A DNA stretch of 64,000 nt from Prevotella sp. (GCA_016285245.1 JAEEQH010000006.1:37607-101606), one strand, 5' to 3'. Shown: positions 14,936 through 24,705, counted from the stretch's first letter. Program-made: numbers and translations. The notes: generated from the sequence alone by a model not told the origin.

Positions 14936-16411
14936 ATGAAGGTGGAAGAGAAAGAGAAGAACCAGTTTGTACGTGAGGTGGCCGAGCAGAAGTATGAGTT
15001 CGGCTTCACGACGGATGTCCATACGGAGGTCATTGAGAAAGGACTGAACGAGGATGTCGTCAGGCTCATCTCAGCCAAGAAGGGCGAACCGGCGTGGATG
15101 CTCGACTTCCGCCTGAAGGCCTTCCGCTACTGGAAAGAGCAGACGGCGCCCACGTGGGGACACGTCCACGTGCCACAGGTCGACTACCAGGCCATCTCTT
15201 ACTATGCCGACCCCACAGCGAAGAAGGGGCAAGGTGCAGGGAGCAAGGCGCAAGAGAATGCGATTGACCCCGAACTGGAGAAGACCTTCGACAAGCTCGG
15301 CATCCCTCTGGAGGAGCGTCTCGCCCTCTCAGGCAATACCGCCGTCGACGCCATCATGGACTCCGTCAGCGTGAAGACGACGTTCAAGGAGAAACTGCGC
15401 GAGAAGGGCGTCATCTTCTGCTCTATCGGCGAGGCCATCAAAGAACACGGCGACCTGGTTCGCCAGTACCTCGGTACGGTAGTGCCGTATAAGGATAATT
15501 TCTATGCCGCCCTGAACTCAGCGGTCTTCAGCGACGGCTCGTTCGTATACATCCCGAAGGGTGTGCGCTGTCCAATGGAGCTGAGCTCCTACTTCCGCAT
15601 CAACGCCCGTAATACCGGCCAGTTCGAGCGCACGCTGATCATTGCCGACGACGACTCGTACGTCTCGTACCTCGAAGGCTGTACGGCCCCCATGCGTGAC
15701 GAGAACCAGCTGCACGCTGCCATCGTCGAGATTATCGTCATGGACCGCGCGGAGGTGAAGTACTCGACGGTACAGAATTGGTACCCGGGTGACGAGCAGG
15801 GACGAGGCGGTGTCTTGAACCTCGTGACGAAGCGCGGTGACCTGCGCGGTGCCGACTCCAAGCTGTCGTGGACACAGGTAGAGACGGGCAGCGCCATCAC
15901 ATGGAAGTACCCGTCGTGCATCCTCCGTGGCGACCGCTCGCAGGCGGAGTTCTACTCAGTGGCGGTGACGAACAACTATCAGGAGGCCGACACGGGCACG
16001 AAGATGCTGCACATTGGCCGCGACACGAAGTCGACGATTATCTCGAAGGGTATCTCCGCAGGCCACTCGCAGAACTCCTACCGTGGTTTGGTGCGTGCAG
16101 CGGCGACGGCCGAGAACGCCCGCAACTACTCGTCGTGCGACTCGCTGTTGCTGGGTTCCGACTGTGGAGCCCACACGTTCCCGTATATGGACGTCCACAA
16201 CCCCACGGCAGTCTTCGAGCACGAGGCGACGACCTCGAAGATCTCGGAGGACCAGCTGTTCTACTGTAACCAGCGTGGCATACCGACAGAGCAGGCCGTA
16301 GGCCTCATCGTCAACGGCTACGCGAAGGAGGTGCTCCAGAAGCTGCCCATGGAGTTTGCCGTTGAGGCCCAGAAGCTGCTCAGCGTCTCGCTGGAAGGTA
16401 CCGTCGGTTGA
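14936..16411 (+). CDS. sufB: SufB, Fe-S cluster assembly scaffold subunit
   Basis: Core scaffold subunit of the SufBC2D complex, 491 residues, with [25 protein letters not shown], the [10 protein letters not shown] segment and the C-terminal [15 protein letters not shown] block (scaffold cysteine). It lies 31 bp after aroK instead of next to sufC and sufD about 13 kb upstream. Residues about 96-108 ([13 protein letters not shown]) derive from the GAGCAAGG word repeat. ATG 14936 is preferred to a TTG at 14924. No separate promoter was seen, so expression may depend on topA-aroK. Confidence 0.95.
   Translation: MKVEEKEKNQFVREVAEQKYEFGFTTDVHTEVIEKGLNEDVVRLISAKKGEPAWMLDFRLKAFRYWKEQTAPTWGHVHVPQVDYQAISYYADPTAKKGQGAGSKAQENAIDPELEKTFDKLGIPLEERLALSGNTAVDAIMDSVSVKTTFKEKLREKGVIFCSIGEAIKEHGDLVRQYLGTVVPYKDNFYAALNSAVFSDGSFVYIPKGVRCPMELSSYFRINARNTGQFERTLIIADDDSYVSYLEGCTAPMRDENQLHAAIVEIIVMDRAEVKYSTVQNWYPGDEQGRGGVLNLVTKRGDLRGADSKLSWTQVETGSAITWKYPSCILRGDRSQAEFYSVAVTNNYQEADTGTKMLHIGRDTKSTIISKGISAGHSQNSYRGLVRAAATAENARNYSSCDSLLLGSDCGAHTFPYMDVHNPTAVFEHEATTSKISEDQLFYCNQRGIPTEQAVGLIVNGYAKEVLQKLPMEFAVEAQKLLSVSLEGTVG
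15226..15258. repeat. GAGCAAGG word repeat in sufB
   Basis: GGGGCAAGGTGCAGGGAGC and GAGCAAGGCGCAAGAG match the lepB-lepB2 spacer repeat and are read in frame. Confidence 0.75.
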
Positions 16412-16439
16412 TTCAACACCAATATTATTACCAATAACT

Positions 16440-17387
16440 ATGGAATACAGAAAACTTGGAAAAACAGGACTCGAGGTGTCGGCACTGAGCTTTGGCGCCT
16501 CGTCGTTGGGTGGCGTGTTCCACGACATCGACGAAGGCCGTGCCGTAGACACGGTGGCTGTAGCCCTCGACGGAGGCATGAACCTCATTGACGTGTCGCC
16601 CTACTACGGGCACTACCGCGCCGAGACCGTGCTGGGACGGGCGCTGCGACAGCTGCCACGCGACCGCTATATCCTCTCGACGAAGGTAGGCCGCTACGGT
16701 AAGGACGGCGTGAACACCTGGGACTATAGCGGACGACGCGCCCAGGAGAGCGTCTACGAGAGTATGGACCGTCTGGGGGTGGACCACATCGACCTGATTC
16801 ACGTCCACGACATTGAGTTCCAGGCTTCGCTGCCCGGCGGTCTGCAGAAGGTCGTCGACGAGACGCTACCTGCCTTGGTGGAACTGAAGGAGAAAGGTGT
16901 GGTGAGCCACGTGGGCATCACCGACCTGCAGATTGACAATCTGCGCTGGGTCATCGACCATAGTGCCGAGGGTACGGTGGAGACGGTGCTGAACTTCTGC
17001 CACTACTGCCTGTGCGACGATGCGCTGGCCGACCATCTGGACTACTTCGAGGCACACGGCATCGGTCTCATCAATGCCTCGCCGCTCAGCATGGGACTGC
17101 TCTCCAGCCGTGGCGCTCCTGACTGGCACCCCGCCCCGAAGGCGCTGGCTGACGCCTGCCGCCGTGCTGCGGAGTACTGTGCCCAGAAGAGCTACCCGAT
17201 AGAGAAACTGGCTATGCAGTTCTCTGTCAGCAACCCGCGTGTGCCGTCGACGCTATTCTCGTCGGCCAATCCTGACAACGTGCGCCGTAACCTGGACTAT
17301 ATCAGCGAGCCCATCGACTGGCAGCTGGTTAAAGAGGTGCAGGACATCATTGGCGATGCCAAGCGACTGACATGGTGTAATACGTAA
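16440..17387 (+). CDS. Aldo/keto reductase, probable sugar (L-fucose/L-galactose) dehydrogenase
   Basis: A 315-residue TIM-barrel oxidoreductase of the aldo/keto reductase family: MEYRKLGKTGLEVS start, DVSPYYG (catalytic Tyr region), STKVGRYG (Lys region) and IDLIHVHDIE. The subgroup resembles L-galactose/L-fucose 1-dehydrogenases. ATG 16440 is the canonical start; the open frame upstream overlaps sufB. It is followed after 4 bp by a lactonase-like hydrolase, then FucP, then a zinc dehydrogenase, which suggests it oxidises L-fucose (or a similar sugar) to the lactone. Confidence 0.85.
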   Translation: MEYRKLGKTGLEVSALSFGASSLGGVFHDIDEGRAVDTVAVALDGGMNLIDVSPYYGHYRAETVLGRALRQLPRDRYILSTKVGRYGKDGVNTWDYSGRRAQESVYESMDRLGVDHIDLIHVHDIEFQASLPGGLQKVVDETLPALVELKEKGVVSHVGITDLQIDNLRWVIDHSAEGTVETVLNFCHYCLCDDALADHLDYFEAHGIGLINASPLSMGLLSSRGAPDWHPAPKALADACRRAAEYCAQKSYPIEKLAMQFSVSNPRVPSTLFSSANPDNVRRNLDYISEPIDWQLVKEVQDIIGDAKRLTWCNT

Positions 17388-17391
17388 GGCT

Positions 17392-18279
17392 ATGATTATC
17401 GATGCACATAGCCACCTGTGGCTGAGACAGGATACGGTGGTGGATGGCTTTCCCATCCGCTCCCTTGACGCGAACCCTAGCCGAAGCCTCTTCTTTGGCG
17501 AGGAGCGCCAGATGCTGCCGCCGTTCATGATTGACGGTAAGAACACCGCCGAGGTCTTTCTAAGCAATATGGACTATGCCCAGGTGGCCGCCGCCGTGGT
17601 GGTACAGGAGGTCATCGACGGCAACCAGAACGCCTACCTCACCGATGTGCAGGCCAAGTTCCCGGAGCGTTTCTGCTGCATGGGTATGGCCTGGACGCTG
17701 GAGGAAGCAAAGGCAGTGCAGGCGGCAGGCCTGCGCGGTATCGCTTTCCCCGGTCACCGCATGAAGACGTCGCTGCATACGCTTATGCCCATCTTCAAGT
17801 TTATGGAGGAGCAGGGCATGGTGCTGTCGATGTGCTTAGGCGAGGACCCACGGCAGATTGCCGAGATGGCTGAGGTGATACAGGAGTGTCCCCGACTGAA
17901 GGTTGCCATCGGCCACTTCGGGATGGTTACCACGCCCGCTTTCGAAAGTCAGGTGAAGCTGGCGCGGGAAGGCCAGAACGTGATGATAGAAAGTGGCGGC
18001 ATCACGTGGCTCTTTAACGCGGAGTTCTATCCTTACCCCTCTGCCGTGCGCGCCATCCGCCAGGCGGCTGACTGGGTGGGCATCGACCGGCTGATGTGGG
18101 GCTCGGACTACCCGCGCACCATCACCGCCATCACCTATCGAATGTCGTACGACTTCATCACGAAGAGCACGGAACTGACCGACGACGAGAAACGCCTCTT
18201 CCTCGGCGAGAATGCCCAGCACTTCTACGGGTTCGGCCCGCTTCCCGACCTGCCATATATAAAGAATATGAGTGAATAA
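17392..18279 (+). CDS. Amidohydrolase-family protein, probable sugar lactonase
   Basis: A 295-residue amidohydrolase-2 type TIM barrel with the metal motif DAHSHLW at the N-terminus, FPGHRM, a histidine in IGHFGM and WGSDYP near the C-terminus. This family includes L-fucono- and L-rhamnono-lactonases. Placed between a sugar dehydrogenase and a fucose permease, it most likely opens the sugar lactone to the aldonate. Exact substrate cannot be read from the sequence. Confidence 0.82.
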   Translation: MIIDAHSHLWLRQDTVVDGFPIRSLDANPSRSLFFGEERQMLPPFMIDGKNTAEVFLSNMDYAQVAAAVVVQEVIDGNQNAYLTDVQAKFPERFCCMGMAWTLEEAKAVQAAGLRGIAFPGHRMKTSLHTLMPIFKFMEEQGMVLSMCLGEDPRQIAEMAEVIQECPRLKVAIGHFGMVTTPAFESQVKLAREGQNVMIESGGITWLFNAEFYPYPSAVRAIRQAADWVGIDRLMWGSDYPRTITAITYRMSYDFITKSTELTDDEKRLFLGENAQHFYGFGPLPDLPYIKNMSE

Positions 18280-18306
18280 GAACCAGACTGAAACCTAAAA
18301 CATCAC

Positions 18307-19608
18307 ATGACAACCACCAAAAGACCTTTAGTAGAGAAACGCTACCTGTTTACCTTCATACTGATCACCACACTCTTCGCATTGTGGGGATTTGCCAACG
18401 ACATCACCAACCCCCTTGTGGCTGCCTTCCAGACGCTGATGGAGATATCGGCCGCCAAGGCGTCGATGGTGCAGTTTGCTTTCTATGGCGGCTATGCCAC
18501 AATGGCCGTTCCAGCGGCCCTGTTCATCCGCAAGTACTCGTATAAAGTCGGCGTGCTCATTGGTCTCTGCCTCTATGCCGTGGGCGCCTTCCTGTTTATA
18601 CCCGCTGCACAGTTCCAGGCGTTCTCGTTCTTTTGCCTGTCGCTTTATATCCTGACGTTTGGACTTGCGTTCCTCGAGACTAGTGCCAACCCCTTCATCC
18701 TCTCGCTGGGTCCGAAGGAGAACTCCACCCGACGACTGAACCTGGCACAGGCTTTCAACCCCGTCGGCTCGCTGTCGGGCATGGCCGTAGCGTCGTTCAT
18801 CGTCCTGCCCAACCTCATCTCCGACCATCGTGATGCCGCCGGACAGGTTATCTTCCACGGCTTGAGTGAGGCCGAGAAGGCCAGCATCCGCCTGCATGAC
18901 CTCGCCGTCATTCGCGATCCCTACGTCGCCATCGGACTAGTGGTGCTCGTGATGTTCATCATCATCGCCCTGACGAAGATGCCCAAGCTGAAGGGCGACG
19001 GCGAGCAGGGTAGCGCCCATGACACGCTGCGTCGCCTGTGGCACAACCATACCTACCGTAATGGCGTGGCCGCACAGGTACTTTATGTGGCAGCACAGAT
19101 CATGGTGTGGACCTTTATCATCCAGTATGCCGACCACTTGGGTATGGACAAGGCGACGGCTCAGCGGTTTAATATCTGTGCCATGTCGCTGAACCTCGTT
19201 GGCCGCTTCGTTGGCACGTTCATCATGCGCTACGTGAACCAGCGGCGCCTGTTGGGACTCTTTGGCATCGGCGCCTCGCTCTGTACCATCGGTGCCATCT
19301 GCATCGAGGGCATGGCTGGTCTCATCAGCCTCGTGGCCATCAGCCTGTTCATGTCGATCATGTTCCCCAGCATCTACGGTATCGCCCTTGAGAACGTCAG
19401 CAACGAAGACACCTCGCTGGGTGCTGCCTTCCTGGTGATGGCCATCGTCGGCGGCGCCCTGATGCCCCCGCTACAGGGTCTCATCATCGACCAGGGCACC
19501 ATCCTGGGCTGGCCGGCTGTCAACGTATCGTTCGTGCTGCCGCTCATCAGCTTTATCTTTATCACCCTCTACGGATACCGTACGTATCAACAGGCGAGGG
19601 TGAAGTGA
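18307..19608 (+). CDS. fucP: FucP-type L-fucose:H+ symporter
   Basis: Major facilitator permease of 433 residues and about twelve membrane segments in the inner membrane. It has FucP-like landmarks: ALWGFANDITNPL in the first helix region (acidic residue used in proton coupling) and LAFLETSANPFI. It probably imports L-fucose for the flanking oxidative genes. Related permeases take other hexoses, so L-fucose is the best but not the only candidate. Confidence 0.85.
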   Translation: MTTTKRPLVEKRYLFTFILITTLFALWGFANDITNPLVAAFQTLMEISAAKASMVQFAFYGGYATMAVPAALFIRKYSYKVGVLIGLCLYAVGAFLFIPAAQFQAFSFFCLSLYILTFGLAFLETSANPFILSLGPKENSTRRLNLAQAFNPVGSLSGMAVASFIVLPNLISDHRDAAGQVIFHGLSEAEKASIRLHDLAVIRDPYVAIGLVVLVMFIIIALTKMPKLKGDGEQGSAHDTLRRLWHNHTYRNGVAAQVLYVAAQIMVWTFIIQYADHLGMDKATAQRFNICAMSLNLVGRFVGTFIMRYVNQRRLLGLFGIGASLCTIGAICIEGMAGLISLVAISLFMSIMFPSIYGIALENVSNEDTSLGAAFLVMAIVGGALMPPLQGLIIDQGTILGWPAVNVSFVLPLISFIFITLYGYRTYQQARVK

Positions 19609-19656
19609 AAGATGTAAGAATGTAAAAATGTAAGAATTAAAAAAAGAAATAGAAGA
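19609..19656. repeat. ATGTAAGAATGTAA word repeat
   Basis: Short spacer between fucP and the dehydrogenase gene with copies of GATGTAAGAATGTAAAAATG (about 19611-19638). Confidence 0.6.
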
Positions 19657-20676
19657 ATGAAAGCATTACAGATTTCCAGCCCATTCACGCTGGATGTAAT
19701 AGATCTCCCTATGCCCGCCCCTGAGGCTGGCGAGGTGCTGCTGCGCCTGCAGTATGTAGGCTTCTGCGGCTCCGACCTGAACACGTTCCGTGGCCGTAAC
19801 CAGATGGCCCTCAGTCCTGTTATTCCCGGCCATGAGATCAGCGCCGTCATCGAAAGTCTGGGCGACAATGTTCCCGAAGGCTTAAAGGTGGGCCAGACGG
19901 TCACCGTCGACCCTTATACGGCCTGTGGCAACTGCCCCAGCTGTCGTAACCGCCGTGTCAACGCCTGTCAGCACAACGAGACACTCGGTGTGCAGCGTCA
20001 CGGCGCCATGCGCGAGTACATCTGTGTACCTTGGCAGAAGGTGATTGCCGCCGACGGACTGGCCCAGCGCGACGTGGCCCTCATCGAGCCGATGAGTGTC
20101 GGCTTCCATGCCGTCGACCGTGCTCAGGTCACCGACTCCGACATCGTGCTCGTCATCGGCTGCGGCATGATTGGTGTGGGTGCCATCGTCCGTGCCTCGC
20201 TGCGCGGCGCAACGGTCATCGCCATGGATATCGACGACGAGAAACTCGCCCTGGCCCGTGAACTGGGTGCCTCCGCCACCGTCAACTCCGCCACGGAGAA
20301 TGTCCACGACGCCCTGTCGCGTCTTACTGACGGCTGCGGTCCCGACGTGGTGGTTGAGGCTGTAGGTGCCAGCCCCACTTACCAGACCGCCATCAATGAG
20401 GTGGCCTTTACCGGTCGCGTCGTCTGCATAGGCTACGCCCCTGGTGACATCAGTCTCACGACGAAGTTCTTTGTCCAGAAGGAGCTTGACATCCGCGGCT
20501 CGCGTAACGCCCTGCCCAGTGACTTCCGTGCTGTTATTCGCTACCTGCGTCGCGGCGATTGCCCCACCGACCGCCTTGTCTCGGCTGTCGTTGCCCCGGA
20601 GAAGGCTGCAGAGGCTCTCCAACGGTGGCACGAAGCCCCCGGCCGTGTATTCCGTATTCTGGTCGATTTCCGCTAA
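19657..20676 (+). CDS. Zinc-dependent alcohol dehydrogenase family protein
   Basis: Medium-chain dehydrogenase of 339 residues. The catalytic zinc ligands are in GFCGSD and IPGHEIS; four structural-zinc cysteines are in CGNCPSCRNRRVNAC; the NAD-binding run is VIGCGMIGVGA. It closes the fucose-type cluster and resembles the L-galactonate/L-fuconate-type oxidoreductases, so it may oxidise a later intermediate of the same pathway. No aldonate dehydratase or aldolase is in the window. Its stop abuts the stop of the convergent glycosyltransferase with no gap. Confidence 0.87.
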   Translation: MKALQISSPFTLDVIDLPMPAPEAGEVLLRLQYVGFCGSDLNTFRGRNQMALSPVIPGHEISAVIESLGDNVPEGLKVGQTVTVDPYTACGNCPSCRNRRVNACQHNETLGVQRHGAMREYICVPWQKVIAADGLAQRDVALIEPMSVGFHAVDRAQVTDSDIVLVIGCGMIGVGAIVRASLRGATVIAMDIDDEKLALARELGASATVNSATENVHDALSRLTDGCGPDVVVEAVGASPTYQTAINEVAFTGRVVCIGYAPGDISLTTKFFVQKELDIRGSRNALPSDFRAVIRYLRRGDCPTDRLVSAVVAPEKAAEALQRWHEAPGRVFRILVDFR

Positions 20677-21678
20677 TCAGTGTCTCAGCCTGAGATTCTT
20701 GAGATATCTATTGTATAAGGGAACTAGTAAGGACGGGACTACTCTAAGGACAAGAGCCATGAGCAAGTATTTCCCGTAACGCGAGCGCACAAGCACCCTG
20801 CGATAGACCATACTATTGGTACGCAAGTCATCTATGTATTTCTTCTCATGATGAGCTCTTGCTTTCCAAATCTCTTCCAACGAGTTACAGAAAGCAATGC
20901 TCATGATGATATATAGTTTGCGGTCGTACTCTGAAGGATCCTTTTGTACGTAGTCATAGAGGTGTCTCACCACCGTCAGATTGTCGTATCCTTTCTTCTG
21001 ATTAATCGACCTGACAATAGAGCCAGGAGTCGGATAGACCAGATAGAGGATATCGTCAAGGACAAGAACCTTCTGGGCAGCCATCAGCACTCTGGGAGTA
21101 AATTCCAAGTCCTCATGGTAGATGTACGGTAGCATGGATAATTGTTGGCTCAATAAGAAATCTCTCTTGAAAAGAAAAGTCATGACTGCTGGCGAGAAGC
21201 GCGACTTGAGTCTCAGCAGACTACAATCAATGATGTTTGAGAGGAACTGCGATCCCGTTACCACCTGTCCCGCCATATCCCGGTAGGACGTCCTGCGCAC
21301 CTTCTCGCCATGAATAAGATTTGCGCTACAGAAAGCAATGGCATCGTAGCCCTGAGTCATCTCCTTTTGCAAGACGGCGAAAGCACCTTCTTCCGCGAAG
21401 TCGTCGGAGTCGATGAACCATATATACGTGCCACGGGCATGAGCCAGCCCCATGTTACGGGCACCTCCTGGACCAGCGTGCTGTCCGTTGAGCACGTGCA
21501 ACTGCGGGTTTTCAGCGGCGATGTGTCTGCAGATGGCGGCAGTACGGTCTGCTGACGCGTCATCGACGACGATGACCTCATAGTCGAGGTCGTGTCCCCG
21601 TTGCCGGAATATCGATTCCAGCGTGTCGGCAATAGTTGCCTCTCTGTTGTAGGCAGGTATGATGATGGATAGTGTCAT
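20677..21678 (-). CDS. Glycosyltransferase family 2
   Basis: A 333-residue GT-A glycosyltransferase: LSIIIPAYNREATI start, EVIVVDDAS, a metal-binding DSDDF and AGPGGARNMG typical of family 2. It transfers a sugar from a nucleotide donor on the cytoplasmic face during surface-glycan assembly; specificity cannot be read. It is the last gene of a leftward run of four glycosyltransferases beginning at 24649. The basic C-terminus (about 300-333) may contact the membrane. Confidence 0.9.
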   Translation of the reverse strand: MTLSIIIPAYNREATIADTLESIFRQRGHDLDYEVIVVDDASADRTAAICRHIAAENPQLHVLNGQHAGPGGARNMGLAHARGTYIWFIDSDDFAEEGAFAVLQKEMTQGYDAIAFCSANLIHGEKVRRTSYRDMAGQVVTGSQFLSNIIDCSLLRLKSRFSPAVMTFLFKRDFLLSQQLSMLPYIYHEDLEFTPRVLMAAQKVLVLDDILYLVYPTPGSIVRSINQKKGYDNLTVVRHLYDYVQKDPSEYDRKLYIIMSIAFCNSLEEIWKARAHHEKKYIDDLRTNSMVYRRVLVRSRYGKYLLMALVLRVVPSLLVPLYNRYLKNLRLRH

Positions 21679-21681
21679 GTT

Positions 21682-22668
21682 TCAACGCAAGGGCAGATAA
21701 CTTTTTCTGCTATGGCTCAGGTACCTGTAGTATTCGTAACACGAGAATGGGAAGTATAACCCACGCAGCATCGTCACCAGCGACTTCCGTTCCTTGGCAT
21801 AGAACAGGTGTTCGGCGTGTCGGGCACAGAATAGCTGCAGTCGTAGCAGACTGCCTGGTGAGTTGCCGACGAAAAGCGTGAGCATTGTGATGGCATCCCT
21901 GTAAACGGCTTCCGTGGAGTCCATCTTCTTCATGCACTCCAGCAGTATTCCGAGGCGTCTTGTCACTTCTGGACGCAATTCGCGGAACAGTCTGAAGTCG
22001 TTCACCACATGGCTGAACAAATTGGCGATGCTCTTCCTGTTGCTGACGGGACCGTTGTAGGTGGCTGAGGCGGCATGAAGACGGTGAAGTACCAGAGGCT
22101 TCTCCACGTAGGCAACGCTGTCGTAGGCAGCGGCGACGATAGACAGCAGGTTGTCGTAGGTCTTGACGGTCCTCAGCGTCTCGGCATCGGGTATGCGCTC
22201 CAGGAGCTTTCTGTCGAAGAACAACGTGTGCCCCGGCATTGAACTGCCTATAAAGAGCAGGCGTAGCAGGTGGTGGTTGGGTATGCGAACGTCGCGGTTA
22301 CGGCTGGGGTAGGGCATGGAGAATCCAGAGCAGAGGAGCTTCTCGCCGATGGCTTCCATCTGCCACTTCAGCTTGTCGTCAACCCATATGTCGTCCTGGT
22401 CGCTGATGGCGATGTAGTCGCCGGTGGCCTTTTGTATGGCTCCGAAGAAGTTGTTGTTGATGCCATGCTCGGCATCGTTGACAAAGAGTTTGATGCGGCT
22501 GTCGGCCTTCGCGTAGTCCCGGACGATGTCAAGGGTCGTGTCGGTGGATCCGTCGTCCTGTATGATAATCTCGTCGGGAGCTAGGCTCTGTCGAAGTATG
22601 GAGTCCAGCTGCTCTTTCAAGTGTTCGGCACCGTTGAAGGTGGCCATGACGACGGAGATGGTTTTCAT
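21682..22668 (-). CDS. Glycosyltransferase family 2 (rhamnosyltransferase-like)
   Basis: A 328-residue family-2 enzyme: ISVVMATFNGAEHL, IIIQDDGSTD and ISDQDDIW, the DQDD form common in rhamnosyltransferase-like members. It is clearly paralogous to the plus-strand gene at 25719 (same order of GSTD, HGxNxNFF and DQDDIW motifs and a similar C-terminus), so an ancestral gene was duplicated within the island. It starts 34 bp after the stop of its upstream neighbour and ends 3 bp before the next start. Confidence 0.9.
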   Translation of the reverse strand: MKTISVVMATFNGAEHLKEQLDSILRQSLAPDEIIIQDDGSTDTTLDIVRDYAKADSRIKLFVNDAEHGINNNFFGAIQKATGDYIAISDQDDIWVDDKLKWQMEAIGEKLLCSGFSMPYPSRNRDVRIPNHHLLRLLFIGSSMPGHTLFFDRKLLERIPDAETLRTVKTYDNLLSIVAAAYDSVAYVEKPLVLHRLHAASATYNGPVSNRKSIANLFSHVVNDFRLFRELRPEVTRRLGILLECMKKMDSTEAVYRDAITMLTLFVGNSPGSLLRLQLFCARHAEHLFYAKERKSLVTMLRGLYFPFSCYEYYRYLSHSRKSYLPLR

Positions 22669-22701
22669 CGAAGGCTCATGGGATTGTGTCGTGTAATTAT
22701 G

Positions 22702-23619
22702 TCAGGCTCCGAAGTCGCCCTTCAGCGTACGTTTCAGACGCCTGACGGCTTTCGCCCACACGGAATTGGTTTGGTGGTAATAGCGTTCGAAGGCGTGACG
22801 TGCCTCCAGGTTCTCTGCCGGCGGTGTGATGCGCTCCACGTGTATAGGCGCCGTCCAAAGGGTGCAGTCGTAGAGTCCGCCACCCCCGCAGTTCGTGCCA
22901 CTGCCGTCGAAGCCGGTGTTCTTCACCAAAGACCGTCCGACGTTCAGCGAGAGGATGTCCTTCAGGAACAGCGATGCGTTCCATCGGATGGCCCACGAGT
23001 CGTTTCTCCCCTCTATCTGACGAGACAGCATCTGTGTATAACCATAGCGTCCATTGAAATCGAACTGTCGAGTCAGGTTCCTCCGCTTCAACTCGTCAAG
23101 CAACTCCTGTCCGTTCGGATTGAAGTGCTTCCACGCCCTTCGCCACGTGGCCCATCCCCAGCTGCCCGTCCATTTGATGAGGAATGTCTCGGGCAGCGAC
23201 GGATTATTCGTAAAGTCACAAGCCTGGATATGTCCCACGCGGTCCTCGTCCTTGTATACTTCCAGGGCGTCGTTCATGAATTGCAGGAAATAAGGTGCCA
23301 GTATCAGGTCGTCTTCCACGACGATGACGCGGTCGTATTGCTCCAGCGTCTTGGTGACGCCGTCGATGATGGATTTGGCAAGTCCCCAGTTCTCCGTACG
23401 CTCGACGATGGTGATGTGGCGGAAGCCGGTGATGGTACGCAGATAGTTGCGCACCTGTCCGACGCGTTCCCTGTCAGCGACGGTTCTGGCGGCATCCGAG
23501 AATACCATCAAATCGCTTTCCTTAGCCAGCGTATTGGCAAGCAAAGAATTGACGCACTTCTTCAGATGATCAGGCCTGTTGTATGCAAAGAGTAGGATGG
23601 GGGCGAAAATTCTTTCCAT
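22702..23619 (-). CDS. Glycosyltransferase with WGWATW motif
   Basis: A GT-A-like transferase (305 residues from ATG 23619, MERIFAPILLFAYNRPDHLK): VVEDDLILAP carries the metal-binding acidic residues and SWGWATWRRAW is characteristic of this subgroup of sugar transferases in O-antigen loci. An ATG at 23637 would overlap the upstream gene by 14 bp and cannot be excluded. The sugar specificity is unknown. It shares the WGWAxW feature with the next gene upstream. Confidence 0.83.
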   Translation of the reverse strand: MERIFAPILLFAYNRPDHLKKCVNSLLANTLAKESDLMVFSDAARTVADRERVGQVRNYLRTITGFRHITIVERTENWGLAKSIIDGVTKTLEQYDRVIVVEDDLILAPYFLQFMNDALEVYKDEDRVGHIQACDFTNNPSLPETFLIKWTGSWGWATWRRAWKHFNPNGQELLDELKRRNLTRQFDFNGRYGYTQMLSRQIEGRNDSWAIRWNASLFLKDILSLNVGRSLVKNTGFDGSGTNCGGGGLYDCTLWTAPIHVERITPPAENLEARHAFERYYHQTNSVWAKAVRRLKRTLKGDFGA

Positions 23620-23623
23620 CGTT

Positions 23624-24649
23624 TTAGATATAATCATAGTTCCCCGACATTTTCTTTAATCGGTGAACAATTGCTTGATTTATACGCTTAAAGTTTCCAT
23701 AGCGCAGGTTGAGAAACAATTCCTCTACACTGCGTTTGATCTTAATCCACGGATGTCCCCATGCCATTAAACGCGCTATTCGCTGACCATACTCTACATT
23801 CTCTATAACATATTTGGGATGTTTTAGTGGGAACGTCATTTCATGGTTGTTCATTGTCATTAACTGCTTAGCACTTTTGGGGAGAGTCCTGTATTGTACT
23901 TGAAAATGGGCAGACTCTTCTGAGATACCGGAATTAGTTATTAAGTTGCGCGTAGGCATGATTGTAAGGCCGGAATTTAGCATGTTATATGACCAAAAGA
24001 GCGTTTCATAAATGGGTTTTCCCGCAGCATGGTGCTTTTCCAATTTCTTTAGCATTTCGTGTCGCCCATGATGTCGTTTGACTAATTGTTCCAGTTGTCG
24101 CTTATTGAAGCAATCATCCATAACGGGATAACCGATTTCCCAATTTAGTACAACCCTGCTCCAACTAGCCCATCCCCATATTGAAAAAACTGTCGTAAAG
24201 AAATAATCGTAAGGAACATCGGGCGTATTTTCTTCAAAATTAAACCCGGAAATCATCGTCACTCGCTTGTCATTCTCATACCTGTCCAGCATCTCTTTGC
24301 AAAAAGTAAAGAAGGATACCACTGGAGTTGAGTCGTCTTCTAAGACAATACATTTGTCTGCCATAGAAAAAGCCCACTGATGAGCTGCAAAATTTGAGGC
24401 CCATGCACCTGAGTTCTCTTCGTGGTAGTTTCGTACCACTTCACACTCCCAATCTATCTGGCTGTCATCAACAATTAGTTTTGCAGCCTCTATCTTTTTT
24501 GCTTCCTCTGGGTTACGAGGGCCATCTTGGTATAAGAAGAGTTTAGACGGTCGCGCTTTTCTTATTGCATCAAATGTTCTTGCGAGCGTTTCTGTTCTCG
24601 TAAAAAAAATGAGCAAAACTGCAACATCTAATTCTGAAGGGCTTTTCAT
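23624..24649 (-). CDS. Glycosyltransferase-like protein with WGWASW motif
   Basis: A 341-residue protein related to the neighbouring WGWATW transferase: VAVLLIFFTRTETL at the N-terminus, CIVLEDDSTPV (metal site) and SIWGWASWSRV. It is the first gene of the leftward glycosyltransferase run, with its own promoter at 24675-24705. The gene is visibly AT-richer than the housekeeping genes and uses more A/T-ending codons, a sign of recent transfer. Donor and acceptor unknown. Confidence 0.8.
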   Translation of the reverse strand: MKSPSELDVAVLLIFFTRTETLARTFDAIRKARPSKLFLYQDGPRNPEEAKKIEAAKLIVDDSQIDWECEVVRNYHEENSGAWASNFAAHQWAFSMADKCIVLEDDSTPVVSFFTFCKEMLDRYENDKRVTMISGFNFEENTPDVPYDYFFTTVFSIWGWASWSRVVLNWEIGYPVMDDCFNKRQLEQLVKRHHGRHEMLKKLEKHHAAGKPIYETLFWSYNMLNSGLTIMPTRNLITNSGISEESAHFQVQYRTLPKSAKQLMTMNNHEMTFPLKHPKYVIENVEYGQRIARLMAWGHPWIKIKRSVEELFLNLRYGNFKRINQAIVHRLKKMSGNYDYI

Positions 24650-24674
24650 TGCGTCATTCCGTTTTTATTGTATG

Positions 24675-24705
24675 CAAAAGTAATAATTTTCCTCAGACCT
24701 ACAAA
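24675..24705 (-). promoter_or_regulatory. Promoter of the leftward glycosyltransferase run
   Basis: On the minus strand, TTTG (24705-24702), 19 bp, then TACTTTTG (24682-24675), 25 bp before ATG 24649. Confidence 0.72.
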
